Assembly: GCA_011503125.2 (NCBI GenBank)
Contig: WWBZ02000040.1
Coordinates: 682,001-746,000 of the forward strand
DNA: 64,000 bases
From: Botryosphaeria dothidea
Taxonomy: Eukaryota > Ascomycota > Dothideomycetes > Botryosphaeriales > Botryosphaeriaceae
Direction of reading: 5' to 3'
Of the stretch, positions 1 to 11,116 are shown piece after piece. The translations under genes were made by a program, and so were the position numbers. Each line of letters begins with the position of its first letter. Within the stretch, counting starts at the first letter, position 1. The notes below the pieces were generated by a model. It worked only from the letters and a program-made list of their open reading frames with translations, searched no databases and was not told where the DNA came from.

Positions 1-74
1 GCGGCCACCTGCGGGGCGGTGACAGAGGGCGGCGGAGCGCCCTTGACGATCTGGTCGAGCTTCGACTCGGACAT
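1..74 (-). CDS. 5' end of an unidentified gene (partial)
   Basis: A minus-strand ATG at 74 opens a frame that stays open to the window edge and gives about 24 residues beginning MSESKLDQIVKGAPPPSVTA. The fragment is too short to place in a family. It is transcribed away from the hydrolase gene at 550, so the 475 bp between the two starts would be a shared divergent promoter. The product could be anything, and an intron may follow within or beyond the edge. Confidence 0.4.
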   Translation of the reverse strand, partial: MSESKLDQIVKGAPPPSVTAPQVA

Positions 75-549
75 GGCTACTATCGCGGCTGCTTCATGTT
101 CGTGTCGGCTGGACGGCGACGAAGGGATGGGGGAGAGGGCGGTGGTGTGGTGTTGGCGCAGTCTGTGTACGTGTTGGACGGAGCTCTCTGCCAGCGCGGG
201 CGGCGGGCGGCAAGCACAGACTGACTCGGCCCATCGCATCGCCGTGTCGCAGCCTGACGGCGTCATTTGTCCGCTCAGCTGCTGTTCTCTCCGCTAACTC
301 CGCCACCAGACCACTCTCTCACACCCCCGGGTCCCATCTGTTCGTCTCGTCCTCGTCTCGACCCGCCCGATCGCGCGTATTTCTACTGCCTACTCCCGCC
401 GCATATGCGATCCACCTTCTCGTCCGCTCGCTGCCTTCATCGCGTATCCTCCGAAGTTGCGCTCTCTCTGCCCCACGCCCGCTCTCCGTGTTGCATCTCC
501 GCTGCTGCCTCCGCTGCTGCCTTATAGCCAGCACCGCAATACTGCCACC
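75..549. other. Divergent intergenic region
   Basis: These 475 bases lie between a minus-strand start and the hydrolase start at 550. They are pyrimidine-rich on the plus strand, especially from about 290 to 540, as is common in fungal promoters and 5' leaders. Open frames here are short and unsupported. I see no clear TATA box. Confidence 0.5.
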
Positions 550-2224
550 ATGGCCACATCCGCCAACGGCGACGACGAATTTCGCTCCCGCACCCAACAG
601 AGCCCTCTGGCCTCGCAGCGCGCACGGCAGCAGGGCAGCGTCCCTCCCGGCGCTCCCAATGGCCGAGGCTTCAGCGGGTGGTTCCCGCTCGGCTACAAGG
701 AAGGCTTCAGTCAATGGGTATGCTCCTCCACAACACCGGTAACCTAACGAGTATACTAAATATCCCCAGTGGGCAGGTCTCTCCCCCGCCGTGACCGAGC
801 ACAATGTGCTCTCCTTCGTGCCCTATCTCCAGAAGCCTCCCACTCACACTCAGACTGGCTCCGCCCCTCCCTCCACCTCTCCCTCGTCCATGGACATCTC
901 AGGCAACCCAGCCGATAACGCACAACCAGTCACGACCAATTCCGTCACTGATCCGTATGGTCCACGCCGGTGGAACTCCAATTTGGTCGAGCTTGCAGGG
1001 AAGGAACGTGCCCTCAACGAATTCAGCGTCGAGCGTATCGGAGAAGACGCTGAGAATAACTTGGTCATGTTGCATGGATACGGCGCCGGCCTCGGCTTCT
1101 TCTACAAGAACTTTGAGGGATTGAGTCGTGCCTCCGGCTGGAAGCTTTATGCACTTGATCTCTTGGGCATGGGCCGTAGCAGTCGTCCGCCTTTCAGGAT
1201 CCATGCGAAAGATCGTGAGGGCAAGATTTCTGAAGCAGAGAACTGGTTCATTGATGCGCTTGAAGAGTGGCGCATTAAGAAAGGCATCGACCGCTTCACC
1301 TTGCTTGGTCACAGCCTGGGAGGCTACATGGCTGTCGCATATGCTTTAAAGTATCCTGGCCACCTGAACAAGTTGATTCTGGCGAGCCCAGTCGGCATTC
1401 CGGAGGACCCCTACGCTGTGAACTCTGACATGCCAGAGCCCTCTGACTCCACTATGGGTAACGAGTTCACTCAGGATCAGGAGAATACGACCCAGGGCTC
1501 CAACCCGTCGACAGTCAACGTGGGCGACAATAATAATTTCTTGAATGCACGCTCGAAAGCAGGTCCGCAGGAGAACGGTAAGCCCGTGAGAAGGCAACTG
1601 CCAAAGTGGCTGACGTATCTGTGGGATGCCAACTTCAGCCCATTCTCGTTCGTACGATGGTCAGGGCCACTCGGACCACGTCTGGTATCCGGGTGGACCT
1701 CGCGCAGGTTCTCGCATCTGCCCCCTGAAGAATCGCAAGCACTGCATGACTACTCTTACTCTCTTTTCCGACAAAGAGGGAGCGGCGAATATGCGCTCGC
1801 ATATGTCCTAGCTCCAGGAGCTTTTGCCCGTAGCCCCTTGATTCGCAGGATTCACGGTGTCGGCAGGCAGCTCCTCGGTCCACACGCTGGACCGCTGCCC
1901 GACGATGACAATGCAAGCGCCAAAGCGAACAACAAGAAGCGAGAGAACGGCCTCCCTGTAGTGTTCATGTACGGGGAGAACGACTGGATGGATGTTGCTG
2001 GTGGTTTTGCGGCAGAGCAAAAAATGAAAGAGGAAAAAGAGAAGGTCCTTGCTGGCAAGACGGAAGAGGAGAAAAAGAAGGACAATGGTAGCGCCAAAGT
2101 TCTGATTATTAAGAAGGCTGGCCACCATGTCTACCTGGACGGGTGGGAGCAGTTCAACGAAGTCATGCGCGAGGAGATGGCAGATGTAGAGGCTAGAGAA
2201 CGGGCCAGGCGCGAGGCTAGGTGA
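550..2224 (+). CDS. Alpha/beta hydrolase of the CGI-58/Cld1 family
   Basis: Two exons, 550-717 and 770-2224, joined by a 52-nt GTATGC...CAG intron, give about 540 residues. The hydrolase core shows LHGYGAG (oxyanion region), DLLGMGRSSRP, the nucleophile elbow GHSLGG, and a late HHVYLD that fits the HX4D motif of the CGI-58/ABHD5, Ict1 and Cld1 branch. Known members deacylate cardiolipin in mitochondria (Cld1) or acylate lysophosphatidic acid (Ict1), so a phospholipid acyl-remodelling role is likely, but which reaction cannot be told here. Two low-complexity inserts, around residues 220-260 and a lysine/glutamate-rich one near 480, separate the core from the C-terminal His. The ATG at 550 sits in a good context (CCACCATGG). 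Confidence 0.85.
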
Positions 2225-2531
2225 TGAATGCGTGTCGGCGTTGGCAGAGCGGCAAGGTGTTTGATAGGCGTTTTGTGCATAGATAAGCATTGTAATAGAA
2301 GCACATTCATCTCTACCTGTCATGAACGAGGGTGCCATCTCGGCTTATTGCCTTTAATTCCGAAAGACCCTTGTCCCGCGACCGGTAGCCGAGCCCGTTG
2401 GCTGGCGGGGTGTGGGGTAACAGCAGCAACCACGCACGCCCTTCTTCCATTCCGCGGAACTTCCTCATCAACAGTATAACTTTTCCTCTTGCATCGGTTT
2501 GGGCTACAGAAGAGCCCAGGGCTACGCAAAT

Positions 2532-4635
2532 ATGTGAGCTCCCAAGACACAACAGCATCCAGTCGAAGCTCATCGCTAAGATTCTGCAGGGTTTACACAG
2601 CATCTTTCGCCTTCTTTGAGGCCATATGGGAAGCCGGCATCACGCATTGCTTCGTCAATCTTGGATCCGACCACCCCAGCATCATCGAGGCCATTGTCAA
2701 GGGGCAAAATGAAAAGAAGGGAAACTTTCCCAAAATCATTACCTGCCCGAATGAGGTATGTTTTCACCGTCGCTGCAGAGCTCCGACTTCGCTGACCGTG
2801 CACCGTCTAGATGGTAGCGCTCTCCATGGCTGATGGCTATGCGCGGTGAGCATTCCGCCAGCTTCCGCACTTTCTTGCTCGTGCTGATGAGAGACAGGCT
2901 CACAGACAAACCTCAATGCGTCATTGTCCACGTTGATGTTGGAACGCAGGGTCTTGGCGCCGCTGTCCACAACGCCTCTTGCGGGCGCGCCCCGGTCCTG
3001 ATTTTTGCTGGGCTCTCCCCATACACCATCGAAGGTGAGATGAGAGGAAGCAGGACTGAGTACATCCATTGGATCCAAGATGTCCCCGACCAAAAACAGA
3101 TTGTTGCTCAATATTGCCGGTATACCGGTGAAATCAAGACGGGCAAGAACGTCAAGGTAACCAACCAGCTCCATTCTGCCCAATCGCAGTTTCTGATTAC
3201 AAAATGTAGCAAATCGTCAACCGTGCTTTGAGTTTTGCCATGAGCGATCCCAAAGGCCCTGTCTATCTTTACGGTGCCAGAGAGGCCATGGAAGAAGACC
3301 TGGAGCCTTATAAACTCGACCAAAGTTTTTGGAATCCGGTGGACCCTCCGGCTTTGTCCTCAAAGGCCGTCAAAACCATCGCCGAGGCGCTCGTCAATGC
3401 TGCAGAACCGCTTGTCGTCACCGGTTACAGTGGTAGAAACCATGCAGCTGTGGGCGAACTAGTCAAGCTGGCCGACACTGTGAGAGGACTTCGTGTGCTT
3501 GACACTGGCGGCAGTGACATGTGCTTCCCAGCCGAGTAAGAATTGTGTTCCTCACCTTTGATCTTCGCTGACAAAGCCCAGTCATCCCGCTTGGCTCGGC
3601 CTCCGCTATGGCGTCGAAGAGAGTATCAAGACGGCAGATGTCATCTTGGTCCTCGATTGTGACACACCGTGGATCAATACGCAGTGCCATCCCAAACAGG
3701 GCGCCAAGATCTACCACATTGACGTCGACCCTCTGAAGCAGCAAATGCCCGTCTTCTACATTAAAGCCCTGGGTCGATACAAGGCAGACTCGGAGCTTGC
3801 TCTTAACCAGCTGCACTCCTACATCAGCTCCACATCAGAGCTGAGCCAGCGGGTAAAGAGCGCCGCATTTGATGAGCGCTGGAACAAACTGCAGTCCAGT
3901 TACAAGCAAAAAATTGCCACCATTGAGAGCCTTGCCAAACCCGGTGAGGACGGCACGTACGGTGCTTCGTACCTTGTCCATCGTCTGCGTCGTGCGTGCC
4001 CTCAAGATACGATCTGGGCCATCGAGGCTGTGACCAACACGGCCTTCGTTGCGGACCAGATACGGGCTACGATTCCCGGAAGCTGGATCAACTGTGGTGG
4101 TGGCGGTCTCGGATGGTCAGGTGGCGGTGTAAGTCTCGAGTCTATGCGTCATTCACTATTTCGCTGACCACTTCCCAAGGCTCTCGGAATAAAACTCGCC
4201 ACTGATAGTTCTGGGGAGAAGAAATTTGTCTGCCAGATCGTTGGCGACGGAACCTATCTCTTCTCCGTCCCCGGTAGCGTATACTGGATCAGCCAGCGTT
4301 ACAAAATCCCCATTCTCACCATTGTCTTGAACAATAAGGGCTGGAACGCGCCCCGAAAGTCTTTGCTGCTGGTGCATCCAAGCGGAGAGGGGTCCAAGGT
4401 CAGCAATGAGGAGCTCAACATTTCGTTTGCTCCTACACCTGATTATTCCGGTATCGCAAAGGCAGCTTCAGGAGGTGAGATTTGGGCAGCTCATGCGAGC
4501 ACCACGGAGGACTTGGATCGACTGCTACCGGAAGCGGTGAAGAGCGTATTGAGCGGCACGTCGGCTGTTTTGGATGCGCATCTTGATGGGCCGCAGGGCA
4601 AGTATCCAGGAAACAAAGCAGCGTTGATCGGCTAA
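2532..4635 (+). CDS. Thiamine diphosphate-dependent enzyme, acetolactate synthase/benzoylformate decarboxylase-like
   Basis: Seven exons: 2532-2533, 2590-2755, 2811-2845, 2898-3156, 3210-3535, 3582-4128 and 4180-4635, giving 596 residues. The N-terminal pyrimidine-binding domain has the catalytic glutamate in CPNEMVALSMADGYAR. The central domain follows, and the C-terminal domain has GDGTYLFSVPGSVYW plus LNNKGW, matching the GDG-X(25-30)-NN motif that binds Mg2+ and diphosphate. Family members decarboxylate 2-oxoacids or ligate two-carbon units. I see no mitochondrial leader, so this is unlikely to be the Ilv2 biosynthetic enzyme, and the substrate is unknown. The family-like N-terminus (VYTASFAFFEA...) has no ATG in front of it. 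Splicing AT at 2532-2533 to G at 2590 across a 56-nt GTGAGC...CTGCAG intron creates the start codon. Confidence 0.85.
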
Positions 4636-4920
4636 TTAGATCACATGGAATTGGAAGTGATAGTGCACATGTCAAGAGGTCAAGAGCGTCGGCGAATAGA
4701 ATGGCATAGATTGGGTTACGTGCCTACTCAATGCGATTTTCCATACATCGCAAGAGTCTCCTGAGTCGTCCTCGTGCTGCCTCCCCATTCAAGTCTGGAT
4801 ACTGGTGACGTTGAAATCAAGACAGAGTGTCTCTTTAACAAACAGCAATAGTACAATTACAACGACCACACATATACACACAAACACTAATTGGCATTCT
4901 ATCATCGATCCCTTTCTACC

Positions 4921-6015
4921 ATGCCTACTTCAACACAGCAGCAGTCCAATGCAAGTCCGGAGCCGGTTGCACCTACTTCTCGCGCACTTAGCTTCTTTAG
5001 CTTGCCGCCCGAGTTGCGGTTGGAAATCTACGAGTTTGTGGTCTTCTCTGCCGCGGATGATCTCCAGCCAGTCCCCTGCAGCCATCGGCGCATGCGACCT
5101 CGCCAGCCGTCGCCGGTCAATGTCGACATGGCCCGGCTTGTGAGTAGACGGTTTGGCGATGAATTTGCAATCGTGTACTACAAACGGAACACAATCACTC
5201 TTTCGTTGGCCATGACAGACGTCGCAGCCATCCGCTGCAATAGAGGCGTGGTATCAGGCGGTCCTTTCCCTCTCCGCACCGACTACGGACTCATCCGCAA
5301 GCTGGACTTGTGCATCTATCTCAACGAAAGCCACCCGACCCTTTGCCAGTGGTGCTACTGGCTTCTAGCAAAGTCGGGCACAGCCCGACCTCTCTTCCAG
5401 AACCTGCCGGAGGGTGACGGCCGTGAGAACTACGCACAACCGAGCGTGTCTCTTCCTTCTCTCAGGGACCTACAAGTTCGTTTCATTAGCGCCGGCGAGG
5501 TCGGCCATTACTCTGCACAAGAGTCGCAGATCAACCAGGTCATCAAGACGTTTGCTCAAGCTCTACCCTGCCAAGCGACGATGACGACGCTGTTCTTCAC
5601 CGGCCAGGGCGCCCGCAACCCCGAAGCCGAGCGCCTCTTTATTCTGGGCTGCAAGACATCAGAGGTCCAGAGAATCCTCGAGCGTCCGCTCTGGTTCCAA
5701 TGCGACCCTCCCATGAAGTACGAAGGTCGCGTTCAGCGGTGGATCGACCAAGACCTCCCATACAATGAAGTCGCGCGCATGGCATTGCGGACTCAACGGG
5801 AGCGTTTGCACCGGAAACCTGACCACCGCACACTAGCGTTCGAGGAAAGAGACAGACTTTTCAGGAGGCGTCAAGGGAGGAATTTCGAGGTTGTCGCTTT
5901 AGAGGTCCTTGGCCGTGAGATCTTGGGGGATCGTGGGGAGCCCGGGCTGAGACTGCAGAAGAAGTTTTTGAAGGCGAGGGAGGAGGGGATGGCTACGAGA
6001 GGCAATGCGGCTTGA
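4921..6015 (+). CDS. Hypothetical protein with F-box-like N-terminal motif
   Basis: An uninterrupted frame of 364 residues from the ATG at 4921, which follows a pyrimidine-rich leader (TTTCTACCATG). Residues about 23-40 read LSFFSLPPELRLEIYEFV, the short F-box-like signature found at the start of many lineage-expanded ascomycete proteins. The rest has no motif I recognise. The C-terminal third is rich in Arg, Glu and Lys. F-box proteins recruit substrates to SCF ubiquitin ligases, but the motif here is short and that role is not shown. The gene converges on the minus-strand gene ending at 6296. Confidence 0.65.
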   Translation: MPTSTQQQSNASPEPVAPTSRALSFFSLPPELRLEIYEFVVFSAADDLQPVPCSHRRMRPRQPSPVNVDMARLVSRRFGDEFAIVYYKRNTITLSLAMTDVAAIRCNRGVVSGGPFPLRTDYGLIRKLDLCIYLNESHPTLCQWCYWLLAKSGTARPLFQNLPEGDGRENYAQPSVSLPSLRDLQVRFISAGEVGHYSAQESQINQVIKTFAQALPCQATMTTLFFTGQGARNPEAERLFILGCKTSEVQRILERPLWFQCDPPMKYEGRVQRWIDQDLPYNEVARMALRTQRERLHRKPDHRTLAFEERDRLFRRRQGRNFEVVALEVLGREILGDRGEPGLRLQKKFLKAREEGMATRGNAA

Positions 6016-6295
6016 GAGGCAGGTGCGGTGGCATTGTGTTTGAGGTACGGTCTTTGAACGGGATTCCTTTGTTTTGCCACGGAGGGTGTAGAGGAGCTGG
6101 ACATGAAGCTTAGATAATTTGTATTTAGCTGACTACCCAGAGCACTTGTTGTGATGTTCGAACATTCGCATCCGAATAAGTGCTCTAACGCTTCGGTGAA
6201 AAATCCCGAACATGAAGGACAAAACACAGGAGAGATCAACCGCCACGGCATGCACACCAGACCAGCTCAAGCGCTGCCCTCTTGCTCGTATGCCT

Positions 6296-8067
6296 TCAGA
6301 GCGACGTTCCGGTTTTCTCCTGGTACTCCTTCCAGTGTTTGAGGATGGTCTGGTCGAGATTGTCATCCGGTCCAGCAGCTTCCGCAGCTCTGGAACGGAA
6401 GCCACCCGGGAGACGTTCAACAATCGATCGCACATGGATAGGGAACTGGAGCTGGTCATCGGTGATGTCGGGGTTTTCGACGGCGAAGCGAACGGCGCGG
6501 GTGAGATTCAGGGAGTGGGCCTCGGGAGGCCAGTGGAGGATGTCGCGCCCCATGGAGCGCAGCGGATGAGTTGGAGGATGGTCAACCAGCGCAGACCACG
6601 ACGCGGTGCTGAGGTCGGTGGTCGGGGCAGGCTTGTGGTATGTCTGCAGCCATGCGGGGTTGCCGGTCACGGCGCGCATGATCTTCTGGATGATCTTGGT
6701 GAAGGTGGACCGGATGGCGCCCTCGCTCTTCTGGCCCCTCGCGCGCGTTTCGCCGCTGTAGCCGCGCGACCAGTTGTGGTAGCTGCAGAAGTGGTGCGGC
6801 GTCCACCCGTTGTCGACCAGCCGAGTGGCGCCTTCGGGGCGGTGGGCGACGTTCAGCAGGAAGACAGATATCTCGGCCATGGTGAGCTCCAGGCCGCCCA
6901 AGTCGACCCAGGGTGGTGGCTGATCCTTCTGCATACTATATCCCATGATGGGACTGGCTTCCGGAGTTCGCGTGCAGGCCTGCTTGCGAAGCCTCTCCAC
7001 GCAGTCGTCTATGTGGAGCTTCTTGTTCGGCCGATGGGCTGGCAAAGCCTCTGCCTTGCGCTTCGGTCCGTGAAGGCGCGTGGATCTGCGCAGGTCGGTG
7101 GTCCCGGGAGGAGACAGACAGAGCAACAGAGCATGGGCATTGGCGGCTGTGGATGGAACAAGCTCGGGCTTCCTGGAAGCAGAAGGACTCTCAGGACTGG
7201 ACACGGCCGGATTGCGGAGGATGCGGTCAGCATGCATGGGTCGCAACGGCTGGACTGGTGACGAAGCAGAAGGCGTGGAAGGTACGGGCTTGGGAATGTA
7301 GCCCTCGTAGACCGCAGGTGAGCTGTTTTGTTCCAAGTCTGTCGAAAACACGGCCCAGGCCGTGTAGGAGCGGTGGATTACGACAGCGTCCTCGGCGGCC
7401 AGTTGCATCTCGGCGTCTCCGTCGATGACGTTCTCGACATCGAGGCCCTCGACGTGGGAGACACAGGTGACGCGCCGGTGCTGGCATGCCAGGCAGGGAA
7501 AGCTGCTATCGCACAGGCGGCGCTCGCTGGTGGTGTCGTCGGTGTCGGGAAGGCAGCGGTGACAAGGAAGGAGGCGCTTGACTTGGGAGAAGATGGGGAA
7601 GACGAAGAGCCAGTTTGGATCGTCCATGTGATCGTGGTGCCGGACGATTATGCCGCCCGTGTCCTCGGCGAGGCTGAATGAGCATTTATCGGAGAAGGCG
7701 ACATCCTTGGTCCAGCGGCCAGCTGCGTCTTTGACTACGAAGGCGACCGAGAGCTTGGACGCGTCTGGCTGAGATCAGTGCAAATACCTGTCCTTCTCAG
7801 GAATCCCAGCTGCGACTTACGGCTTGGAATGTGCTGGCTGACAGGTGCCGCTGCCGAAGAGTGCAGCTTGCCCCGGGTTTGAGGGATGGGAGGTGGCTTC
7901 ATGGTCAAGTGGCGCGGCGTGACACAAGGCTCGCTGGACGGAAGCGCGTTGAAGCGAAGGGTGACTTGAGCTTGCTCAGAAGCGCTCGGGCCACTGCAGG
8001 AGCTTGATTGGGCTGCGCGTGCGAGGTGATGGAGTGGGCAGCACGCGGCGGGCAGACTGATCTTCAT
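6296..8067 (-). CDS. Unrecognised protein with an expanded six-cysteine cluster
   Basis: Two exons on the minus strand. Exon 2 (7764-6296) joins upstream sequence through a 56-nt intron (7820-7765, GTAAGT...CCAG). The joined frame reads ...QHIPSHASKLSVAFVVKDA. The start is uncertain: ATGs at 8067 (571 residues) or 7902 (516 residues) both work, and the one at 8118 lies only 9 bases from the divergent ATG at 8128. Counting from 8067, cysteines from about residue 150 follow C-x2-C-x13-C-x5-C-x2-C-x6-C. This resembles a Zn(II)2Cys6 cluster except that the first loop has 13 residues instead of about 6. A basic stretch (GPKRKAEALP) lies mid-protein. The C-terminal 200 residues are Trp/His-rich and form a probable unknown domain. 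A zinc-dependent nuclear role is possible but unproven. Confidence 0.55.
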
Positions 8068-8127
8068 CTCGCTGCCGCCGCCCAAAACCACAGACACACC
8101 CCTCCGAGTCCACGGCATCCTTCAGCC

Positions 8128-10224
8128 ATGGATCCACAATTAGAATTCGAGCTACGTACCCACGAGAAAAGGGCCAGCCTCGCGCGAGTCCTGCATTACA
8201 TCAAACAACGCGCCGACAAGGATCTCCATCGCAAGGGAGGTTGCTCCGCTTTTCAGGTTACCGTTGAGCTCGCTCGCTGCTTGGTCATTGCCTTCACCAT
8301 TAGCCTCCGCAACTGCTCGCCTAGCATTGAGGCGGCGACTAGATTCGTCATCCACTGTTGCGCTCTGGTGGGTGCCGACGAAGAAGCCGGGAAATGTAAG
8401 TCCAGTGGACGCCGTCAATGAACCTTTAATGACCCGGGCGAACAGTGTCCAAAGAAGATTGGAGCAAGCCCCCCGACGGACGCTGCTGGCACGTCTTCTT
8501 CTTCCTGGTGTCCAACGAGCTCGCGGACCATCCAGACGGAACCGTTGCCTGCGAGCTCAGCATTCTGACCATCGGCAAGCTCGTTTACTTGGGTCGTGAA
8601 ATGACCACGGCTCAAGAAGATGGCCGTACATTCGAGAACTTCTCCAAGAGTTTCGCCGTTGAGCAGCTTGACCTGCTGATCAGACGTGCTCGCGAGGAAC
8701 CAGCCTGGCTTGCCTACTCCATCGAAGGCCCTGTCTGCACAAGTCGCACCGCCCACATTACCATTTACAAGCCCCCAGAAGACGCCGTCGCCTGTGTCTT
8801 ACAGATTGCCAAGATTCTAGCCCGGAGCCTGCGCGAACACAATATTAACGTCTGCCCTTCGAGCATGAGCGACGTCTTTGTGAAGGTACTGGCCGTCTGC
8901 GCCCTATGGAAAGGCTTCGCCGTGGGCCGCACATTCGCGACCGCATTCCTGCAGCGCTATCTTCCCTCTTCATCTGACTTCACCGAGTCGTCTGCGTCAA
9001 ATGCCCCTGTTTTAGACTGCCAATCAGCCACCGACTTCATGGACATCGTCCATCACTTTGCTGTACCCTGGCAGAATACGGCCCCACAAAGCCGAGATTC
9101 TCATGAGCCTGCGCCAGAGCTACGAGGGAATGGAGAAAGTATCGCGGTTGAACATGTGCTTGATGCCTTGCTCAAACGGTCCGACAAGTCTCATGGGATC
9201 GACCGTCAAACGTTGGAGGCTATCGTCGTCAGGCAATTACCCGGTAACTTTCCTGAACTCCATTCGTCACGAAAGCTTCTGCTGACTTAATGGCAAGAAT
9301 TGCCAGACCCATGCCTAACGCAGCAGGAATACAACCGTGTGCTCTATCGCAAAGAGATCTATCCCGACTCTGTTCTGCACGCCGCGAGATTCCCCTTCAG
9401 TCTAATCACTCTAGCGGGCGCGCCGCCCTACTATCTCCATCCGCCTACTTGCGCATTGACCCCCGCTGAAGTGGTATGCTACATGCCTCATGTCATGTGC
9501 ATTCCGGAGATTTGGAAGTGGATATCGAGCCACGGCTGGACACCGGTAAGCCCACTTGCCCGCTGATACGAGACAGAACCACGGGTTCCAAGGGAAACAA
9601 CAGCGAAGGTGCCCCGAAGCTGACTTTATGCTTCTTCAGTTCAATATACCTAAGCTTTTCAACGCAGCTCGAAATCTGCAAGGAATCTGGACATTAGATC
9701 ACAACACCCTGCGCAATTGGCAACGGAATTCCAATGCTGCATTCCGAGAACGCAAAGACCTGAAAGCTCCTCCGAAGTCCCCAACGCTCGACATTTCACC
9801 CTATGTGTACGCCTACTGTCAGGCTCCGAAGCGCATTCGCCAACATACGATGATGGACATGAGCATGTCTAGGCTGGTGCTTTCTGTCGAGCGGCACCCA
9901 GTTGGTGACGATGCAGGCCGTTTCACTGCTTTCGCCAGGTATGCAGCCTTGAATGGCGATGTCAGGGGAAAGGTGCTTGTCAAGCACGTGGGTCAAAACA
10001 ATAATGCTTTAGATAAGGAAAGAGTGGACCAGCTCGCAGATGCTAAGACATCGAACAGCAAAGACATCACAGGCGTGAGCGACGGAGATTTTCATGATGA
10101 TAATGCCGGATTCCATCAGAAAGATGCAACCAAGCAAGCCAGGATCGATGGGAAGATTAAATATTGGGACAACGACAAGGAGAACCAATGGTCTGGAACT
10201 GCCAAGGACCTGAAAAGTTGTTGA
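8128..10224 (+). CDS. Unrecognised 632-residue protein, four exons
   Basis: Exons 8128-8395, 8446-9243, 9298-9545 and 9640-10224 join in frame through introns of 50, 54 and 94 nt. The last two introns have CTGAC branch-like sequences, near 9281 and 9620, followed by AAG and CAG acceptors. The product starts MDPQLEFELRTHEK. It has no signal peptide or membrane segment that I can see. The middle holds a Trp-rich stretch (IPEIWKWISSHGW), and the C-terminus is polar and charged (KIKYWDNDKENQW). I recognise no family. Without the second intron the frame would stop at 9290. I prefer the spliced model because the downstream frame continues cleanly for two more exons. It is divergent from the cysteine-cluster gene. 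Confidence 0.6.
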
Positions 10225-11116
10225 TAGACCTTTGAAGATTAACGCCGGTCATACTATGGAGTTTGGAACCGGCCTTGACCCTTTTTTGGGGCTATACTCG
10301 GAATTGGAGGGAGGGAATATGTACTGGACAAAAGAAAGTTTGGAAACATGGGACTCCCGGGTATCTTTAGTCAGGCAGTAACAATGAAGGTGTATACAAA
10401 GAAGCGCCTACTGACAATACCCACGTCCATTGAAGGGGACGAGTATAAGAACGCTAAAAAATGTTAATATTTATACTGTAGGGAATTTTGCAGCGGTTGC
10501 CTGCGGCCTGCTTCGTAGCACATACAGCTAGTCCGATTGCGGGTGCACGTCTCAGCGGGCCACGTTTGGCTGTACAGTCGTGCCTTCTGGTGAACATCCG
10601 CTTCAGTGCGGCTCCTAACTCAGCGTCATCAACCGTTTTATAAGCCGAAAGCGGCTTAGAGTGGCTCAATTGTGGGTTGTCACTGGCTCGCCGTAACTAC
10701 ATACGGCGATGGCCAGGCCAAACTGATGGACGCATCGCGTACCTCTGCCGTTGTTCCTCCTCGCAAGTGTTACCTCACCACTGCAGTCAAATATAATTGC
10801 CGTCCAAAAACCCTTCGCTTGATCCTGGGGCTGTGGATAGCGCTGTGCGTTGTCTAAGTCTCCTTGGTCCTCCCTGTTCAACTCGACATCCATTGTTCAA
10901 GCACACAAATCCGTTCTTTTGTAAGTCGACAATGCCTTTGTCTTCGCATTATCCTTCTATAAAAAGCACTTCAAAGCCATTGGAAGGACGAGACGAGGAA
11001 AGACAGATTGCGAATCACAGGAGCTCGAGCATACCAACCTTGAGCACACTCCCCTGGAGCGTAACTAAACTGACCGCTCGCTAGCTTCTGACAGCCGACC
11101 CTTTACGCTCACTACA
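10225..11116. other. Intergenic region and 5' leader of the GT2 gene
   Basis: The first 650 bases hold no supported gene. An AT-rich patch lies near 10450-10480. The last 200 bases look like the leader of the glycosyltransferase gene and contain a probable 5'-UTR intron, listed separately. Confidence 0.5.
10921..11094 (+). other. Probable 5'-UTR intron of the GT2 gene, containing a uORF
   Basis: A consensus donor GTAAGT at 10921 and an acceptor CTTCTGACAG ending at 11094, with TAACTAAACTGAC upstream of it as a possible branch region, define a 174-nt candidate intron ending 22 bases before the start codon at 11117. If it is retained, the transcript carries a 50-codon upstream frame (10932-11084, MPLSSHYPSIK...) with A at -3. 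Splicing would therefore remove the uORF. Transcript evidence is absent. Confidence 0.45.

Noticed and set aside
6212..7261. 349-codon plus-strand frame
   Set aside because: Antisense to the cysteine-cluster gene. The minus frame is longer, extends across a spliced upstream exon and has a more protein-like composition, although neither has a known family.
9546..9576. 31-nt intron ending at GACAG in the 632-residue gene
   Set aside because: In frame, but too short for fungal splicing. The acceptor at 9639 has a good branch point and also keeps frame.
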